DNA from: CAYWKL01 sp964459095
Lineage (GTDB): Bacteria; Patescibacteriota; Microgenomatia; Daviesbacterales; UBA10151
Direction of reading: 5' to 3'
DNA: 24,497 nt
Assembly (NCBI GenBank): GCA_964459095.1
Contig: CAYWKL010000014.1
Coordinates: forward strand, 1 to 24,497
The notes beneath the pieces are model-generated. The model searched no databases. It had not been told where the DNA came from and saw only the letters and a program-made list of their open reading frames with translations. The translations under genes were made by a program, and so were the position numbers. Below are positions 21,053 through 24,497 of the stretch, in pieces; positions within the stretch are counted from its first letter, which is position 1, and each line of letters opens with the position of its first letter.

Positions 21053-22789
21053 CTAATTAGAAAAAGGAAGGAGCTGCCAGAGCTCTTTTGGTCTTAAAAT
21101 AGCAGATGGGATATCTGGTTTAAGCTGTCCAAAATCTAACTCATTTAATCCTGAAACTACTTTTTTCTCAATTGTTTTAGGCTGGTAAAAAGGCCTCTCT
21201 AAGGTAAATGAATAAACTAAATCAGGTGGCAAGTACCTTGCTTCTATATCCTGTGACTTACCCTTAGGATTTAAAACCACACTTACTACTTTATTTCCAG
21301 CAACTCCAACCATTCTTAAAATATAGTTTCCTGCAAAATCCTCTTTCCATTTAAGACTAGTTTTAACTTTTATATAAGCTGGAGCTTTAACTTCTGTTTT
21401 AAATTTAAAGGGTTTGTTTTCAAATTCACTTGAATCGCTAAACAAATTAAAAGATGTTTGAAAAGCTCCATAACCAGGCGGTGTTAAATTTATATGGAAA
21501 GTATATTCTTCTCCTGGCTTGACTCTTAAGTTTGAGGGAATATCTAAAGATGAAATTCCTAGTTGTTCTTTTCCTTCTATTACAACTAAGCTTACTTGTG
21601 CAGTTTCATTCCAAATAGATTGTCCTGTGTTTTTAAATTTCAGAGAAATTTGGTAATTTTGCCCTGAAACAACTGCAGGATATACTCTTCCTCCAGTGAG
21701 GGAGGCTTTGCTAATCTGTATAGGTATTCCTTTAGTCTTTGGTAAACCTTGGATAGCATAATATTGAGGGTGATATTCTAAGTTATTTCCAGTGATCTTA
21801 TTTAAGACATCAACATACCTATTTTTTGTGAATGAAAAATGGTCAAAAGGAGGCTCCTGATAATTTAAAAGAAATGGTGTAACTGCAACAATATTTGGAT
21901 TATTCCAAGCAGTCTCATATGCTTTTTTATAATAATCAGCAACAGTTTCAGTTGACGGGAGACTATTGTTTGTATTTACACCCTCACGGTGTTTCCATCC
22001 TGTTTCAGTAATAAAGACCGGAAGATTTTTATTAAGTCCTAATTTTTTAAGTTCCTCCAATTCCCACTCATAGGTTTTCACTGTTCCACGTCCGCTACCA
22101 TCAGGACTTCCTATAAACCCTGGATTTGGATAAGAATGAGATACCCAGCCATCTAGTTTATTAAATATCCCTGGAACTGTATTATTCATCTGCTGCATGT
22201 AAGACAATTCATCTCCATAATTTGGCCTTTCTTCTGGAGCTGAAGCATCAAAACCTGCGTTCAGTACAAAAAAATCAGGAGATTTTTTCTTTAGTGCATC
22301 AATAGTTTTATCTAAGGTTTGTGCATAAGAACTTGGATCAACTACACCACCCCATTCAGAGCCGTGGTTCGGCTCATTATAAATAACAACATACCTATTT
22401 TTTGTAGGCCAATTTAACCTATCTAGAAAATTTGCCCAAGCTATTTCCTCTCCCTCATAAGGCCTTTTCCATATACTTCCCTCAGGAGAAGTTGCAAGCC
22501 TAACTATTGGGATTAAATGAAGTTCTCTTAATTTATCAAAAACTTTTTGCCATTTATCTTTGTCCCTGTCTTTGCTTTCAATAAGTACTGTGACATAACC
22601 CCAGTCACCACCGCTTGAGTTAACTAAATCTTTTGCAGGCAGAATTTCTGAGTCAATAGCAGAGATAAGGTGAATTCCATATTTGTTGTTTGGGGAATCT
22701 AGCGGATTAACAATAGCATTTACGTCTACTGGTCTGATTAGGCAAAAAGATATAAAAATGCTTCCAAATAGGAAAAGTGTGAGCTTCAT
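21053..22789 (-). CDS. Secreted clan GH-A-like glycoside hydrolase with NBR1-type Ig domain
   Basis: A 578-residue exported protein with an N-terminal signal peptide (about 1-25, ending near VDVNA). Residues about 35-340 form a probable (beta/alpha)8 barrel: the acid/base Glu is expected in VIYNEPNHGSEWGG (E139) and the nucleophile Glu in VFITETGWKHR (E262), the spacing of clan GH-A enzymes. Residues about 360-460 (ISLKFKNTGQSIWNE...VKPGEEYTFHINLTPP) resemble the Ig-like domain of NBR1-type proteins; the last 110 residues are beta-rich and unassigned. The substrate is probably an extracellular polysaccharide. A short palindrome at 21978-21992 adds HREGVN just after the nucleophile. Confidence 0.75.
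   Translation of the reverse strand: MKLTLFLFGSIFISFCLIRPVDVNAIVNPLDSPNNKYGIHLISAIDSEILPAKDLVNSSGGDWGYVTVLIESKDRDKDKWQKVFDKLRELHLIPIVRLATSPEGSIWKRPYEGEEIAWANFLDRLNWPTKNRYVVIYNEPNHGSEWGGVVDPSSYAQTLDKTIDALKKKSPDFFVLNAGFDASAPEERPNYGDELSYMQQMNNTVPGIFNKLDGWVSHSYPNPGFIGSPDGSGRGTVKTYEWELEELKKLGLNKNLPVFITETGWKHREGVNTNNSLPSTETVADYYKKAYETAWNNPNIVAVTPFLLNYQEPPFDHFSFTKNRYVDVLNKITGNNLEYHPQYYAIQGLPKTKGIPIQISKASLTGGRVYPAVVSGQNYQISLKFKNTGQSIWNETAQVSLVVIEGKEQLGISSLDIPSNLRVKPGEEYTFHINLTPPGYGAFQTSFNLFSDSSEFENKPFKFKTEVKAPAYIKVKTSLKWKEDFAGNYILRMVGVAGNKVVSVVLNPKGKSQDIEARYLPPDLVYSFTLERPFYQPKTIEKKVVSGLNELDFGQLKPDIPSAILRPKELWQLLPFSN
21978..21992. repeat. Possible REP-like palindrome, family C, inside glycosidase gene
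   Basis: ACACC-CTCAC-GGTGT (5-bp arms). On the coding strand it reads CACCGTGAGGGTGTAAA, similar to the CACC...GGTGTAAC element in mevalonate kinase, and is translated HREGVN versus HLRGVT there. Confidence 0.4.
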
Positions 22790-22821
22790 AGAGTGTATAT
22801 TTTAACACTTTAGGGTTCACT

Positions 22822-24114
22822 CTAACGGCATCTCCCCAATACTAAAGAGTTGTTCATCCCCCCAAAGCCAAGCGTATTCGTCATTCCTACGTTTACTTCT
22901 CTCTCGATAGGACGAGTAGGAAACAGCTCAGGAAAAGTTTTATAACTCTCGTCAAGTTCGTATCTTTCTAGGTCCTCAGGAGAAATATCTGTTACGTTTT
23001 CTAAATTCGCTGTAGCTGTAACTATTCCCCTATTTATTACTAAAGCAGTTATTAAAGCCTCTACTGCTCCGGCTGCTCCAAGCATATGTCCAGTTTGTGA
23101 CTTAGTAGCACTGATTGAAAGGTTGCTCAGGTTACCCCCTCTTAATCTAAGCATTGCAGCAAGTTCTTTAGGATCACCTACTATTGTACCTGTTCCGTGT
23201 GCATTTATGTACTCGATATCTTTAGGTTCTAAACCAGCTTTTCTGATAGCTCTTATTTCAGATTGATAACCTCCTTCTCCGCTAGGAGCAGTTTCGTGAG
23301 CAGCATCTGAAGTATCTGCATATCCTAAAAATTCAGCATAAATTTTTGCTCCTCTGGCTTTAGCATGCGCGTATTTTTCTAATACAAGTACTGCCGCTCC
23401 TTCCGACATTACAAAGCCATCTCTTTGAGTATCAAAAGGCCGGCTAGCTTCATCAGGAGAGTTACATCGTTTAATAGATAAAGCTTTTTTTAATGCTTCA
23501 TACGTAGCGAATGCAACAGGGTATTCTAGAGTGGCTTCTGTGCCACCAACTACCATTATATCCGCATCATCCAGCAAAAGTGTCTTTAAACCAGCAGAAA
23601 TACTTTTTCCACTACTGGCGCAAGCTGCCACATTAGCTTCGGAGGGACCATGTAGCCCGTATCTCATAGATACTACTGAAGCTACCCTCTCAAGCTGATA
23701 TTGAAGAGCTGAATCCGATCTAACTCTTCCTACGGATCTTAGCATTGCATCTGCTTCTAATAGGAACGGTGTGCCTCCTGTACCAGTGCCGATAGCCACT
23801 CCAACCCTCCAGGAATCAAATTTCTTTTTAAGAGAGTCACCTTTTAGTAAATCGGCGTCTCTAAGTGCTTCTTCAGCTGCAACTACTCCAAATTGAACCG
23901 AACGGTGCAGTCTTTTTACCTCTTTAACAGTAAAATGATCAAGCGGATTAAAGTTTTCAACATGCCCGGCATATAAAACCTCACTTCCAGGATAAGGATT
24001 CTTTCTATCTTTGATCCCTGAGCGCATATTAACTAGGCTATTCCAGGTTGTCTCTGCGGTTGGACCTAGTGGTGTAACTGCTCCAATACCTGTAATAACA
24101 ATACGTTCCCGCAT
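22822..24114 (-). CDS. fabF: Beta-ketoacyl-ACP synthase II (KAS II)
   Basis: A 430-residue condensing enzyme with the complete Cys-His-His triad: nucleophile in VAACASSGKS (C165), INAHGTGTIVGD (H306) and KSQTGHMLGAAG (K338, H343), plus C-terminal NTLGFGGMNNSLVL. It extends acyl chains using malonyl-ACP in fatty-acid or polyketide synthesis. Length is close to the usual 410-420 with small insertions. No acyl-carrier protein, FabD, FabG or FabZ gene is in the window, so its chain-elongation partners must be elsewhere or absent. A TATAAT box (24130-24125, minus strand) lies 10 nt before the ATG and no SD is seen. Confidence 0.92.
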   Translation of the reverse strand: MRERIVITGIGAVTPLGPTAETTWNSLVNMRSGIKDRKNPYPGSEVLYAGHVENFNPLDHFTVKEVKRLHRSVQFGVVAAEEALRDADLLKGDSLKKKFDSWRVGVAIGTGTGGTPFLLEADAMLRSVGRVRSDSALQYQLERVASVVSMRYGLHGPSEANVAACASSGKSISAGLKTLLLDDADIMVVGGTEATLEYPVAFATYEALKKALSIKRCNSPDEASRPFDTQRDGFVMSEGAAVLVLEKYAHAKARGAKIYAEFLGYADTSDAAHETAPSGEGGYQSEIRAIRKAGLEPKDIEYINAHGTGTIVGDPKELAAMLRLRGGNLSNLSISATKSQTGHMLGAAGAVEALITALVINRGIVTATANLENVTDISPEDLERYELDESYKTFPELFPTRPIEREVNVGMTNTLGFGGMNNSLVLGRCR

Positions 24115-24157
24115 TTGAAAATTTATTATACTCTAAATTTTTTTATTATTTTCTATA

Positions 24158-24187
24158 TTGACTTCGGGTTTTATTTGGGAGTATATT
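24158..24187 (+). promoter_or_regulatory. Promoter TTGACT-N18-TATATT, 6 nt before ATG
   Basis: TTGACT (24158-24163) and TATATT (24182-24187) are 18 nt apart and the ATG at 24194 follows after 6 nt. This promoter overlaps the only longer start for the frame (TTG 24158), which argues against that start. Confidence 0.65.
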
Positions 24188-24193
24188 AACTCT

Positions 24194-24442
24194 ATGCTGG
24201 AGATTTTGGAACCTATTAATGTCTGGACATTTTTTAAAGGATCTTCAATTCAACCATATCTGTTTTATTGGAAAGGAAGGGCTATAAAAGTAGAAGCTAT
24301 TAATTTAATCCATACTTCTAAGAATGGAGCTTCGCTAAATTACCACTTTTCTATTTCTTCTGGAGGCAATTTTTACAGATTAAAATTTGATTTAAGTAAA
24401 CTAAAATGGTTTATAGAGGCTGTGGAGGAGGAAGGTCTGTAG
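24194..24442 (+). CDS. Small hypothetical protein (82 aa)
   Basis: An 82-residue soluble protein, beta-rich by pattern (YLFYWKGRAIKVEAINLIH, LNYHFSISSGGNFYRLKFD) and ending with a helix (LKWFIEAVEEEG). No domain is recognised, but the alternating hydrophobic pattern is that of a small beta-barrel or sheet domain. The start is set by the promoter 6 nt upstream. It is divergent from the KAS II gene across a 79-nt shared regulatory gap. Confidence 0.6.
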   Translation: MLEILEPINVWTFFKGSSIQPYLFYWKGRAIKVEAINLIHTSKNGASLNYHFSISSGGNFYRLKFDLSKLKWFIEAVEEEGL

Positions 24443-24459
24443 TACGTAATACTTACTAC
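24439..24459 (+). terminator. Weak hairpin at the end of the last gene
   Basis: GTAGTA (24439-24444) pairs with TACTAC (24454-24459) around a 9-nt loop and overlaps the stop codon. There is no clear T-tract, so termination is only a possibility. Confidence 0.25.
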
Positions 24460-24497
24460 ATAATACTTCTAATTAAACACTAAATTGTATGGGACAG

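Overview
The window is AT-rich (roughly one third G+C by eye) and compactly coded, with three single tRNA genes (Lys, Arg, His). Its gene content (small genes, single-pass and multi-pass proteins of no known family, a stand-alone RnfD-like protein, a stand-alone KAS-II enzyme, an archaeal-type mevalonate pathway) suggests a bacterium of the Candidate Phyla Radiation/Patescibacteria, most likely Microgenomates-like. That placement is inferred from gene content and style; no rRNA or marker gene is present. TGA is used as an ordinary stop codon (for example at the ends of the HMG-CoA reductase, thiolase and both PMK-junction genes), so the standard bacterial code applies.

Layout. 1-3836: tRNA-Lys(CUU), a six-hairpin glycosidase-like protein, a small acidic protein, tRNA-Arg(UCG), UDP-glucose 6-dehydrogenase and a PAP2-type membrane phosphatase. 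4025-13477: one long co-directional block beginning with an ECF sigma factor, a one-TM small protein and a polytopic membrane protein, running by an ATGA overlap into mevalonate-pathway genes in the order HMG-CoA reductase, HMG-CoA synthase, thiolase, OB-fold (DUF35) protein, mevalonate kinase, HD-domain hydrolase, phosphomevalonate kinase-like GHMP kinase and mevalonate-diphosphate decarboxylase-like protein. Acetyl-CoA to IPP is thus covered in one locus; no IPP isomerase or prenyltransferase is in the window. 13534-16459 (minus): NMN-adenylyltransferase-like protein, a large unknown membrane protein and an RnfD/NqrB-like membrane protein. 16504-24442: small membrane-anchored and unknown proteins, tRNA-uridine hydroxylase TrhO, a coiled-coil protein, an HD-domain protein, a DUF1905/YdeI-like gene broken by one in-frame TGA, tRNA-His, a REP-associated tyrosine transposase between two copies of its palindrome, a secreted clan GH-A-like glycosidase, KAS-II, and a small unknown protein.

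Three patterns cut across the annotation. First, most transcript-initial genes have a recognisable -10 box (often with a good -35) only 6-8 nt upstream of the start codon and no Shine-Dalgarno, which predicts leaderless mRNAs; several operon-internal genes have SD-like sequences instead. Second, the mevalonate block is peppered with short palindromic repeats of at least three families, some lying inside reading frames; one dimeric repeat is read in the same frame in two different enzymes and gives a recognisable shared peptide (NPxLSxxFQxRxV). Third, the REP-type palindrome of the transposase sits exactly in the 17-nt spacer of that gene's own promoter.
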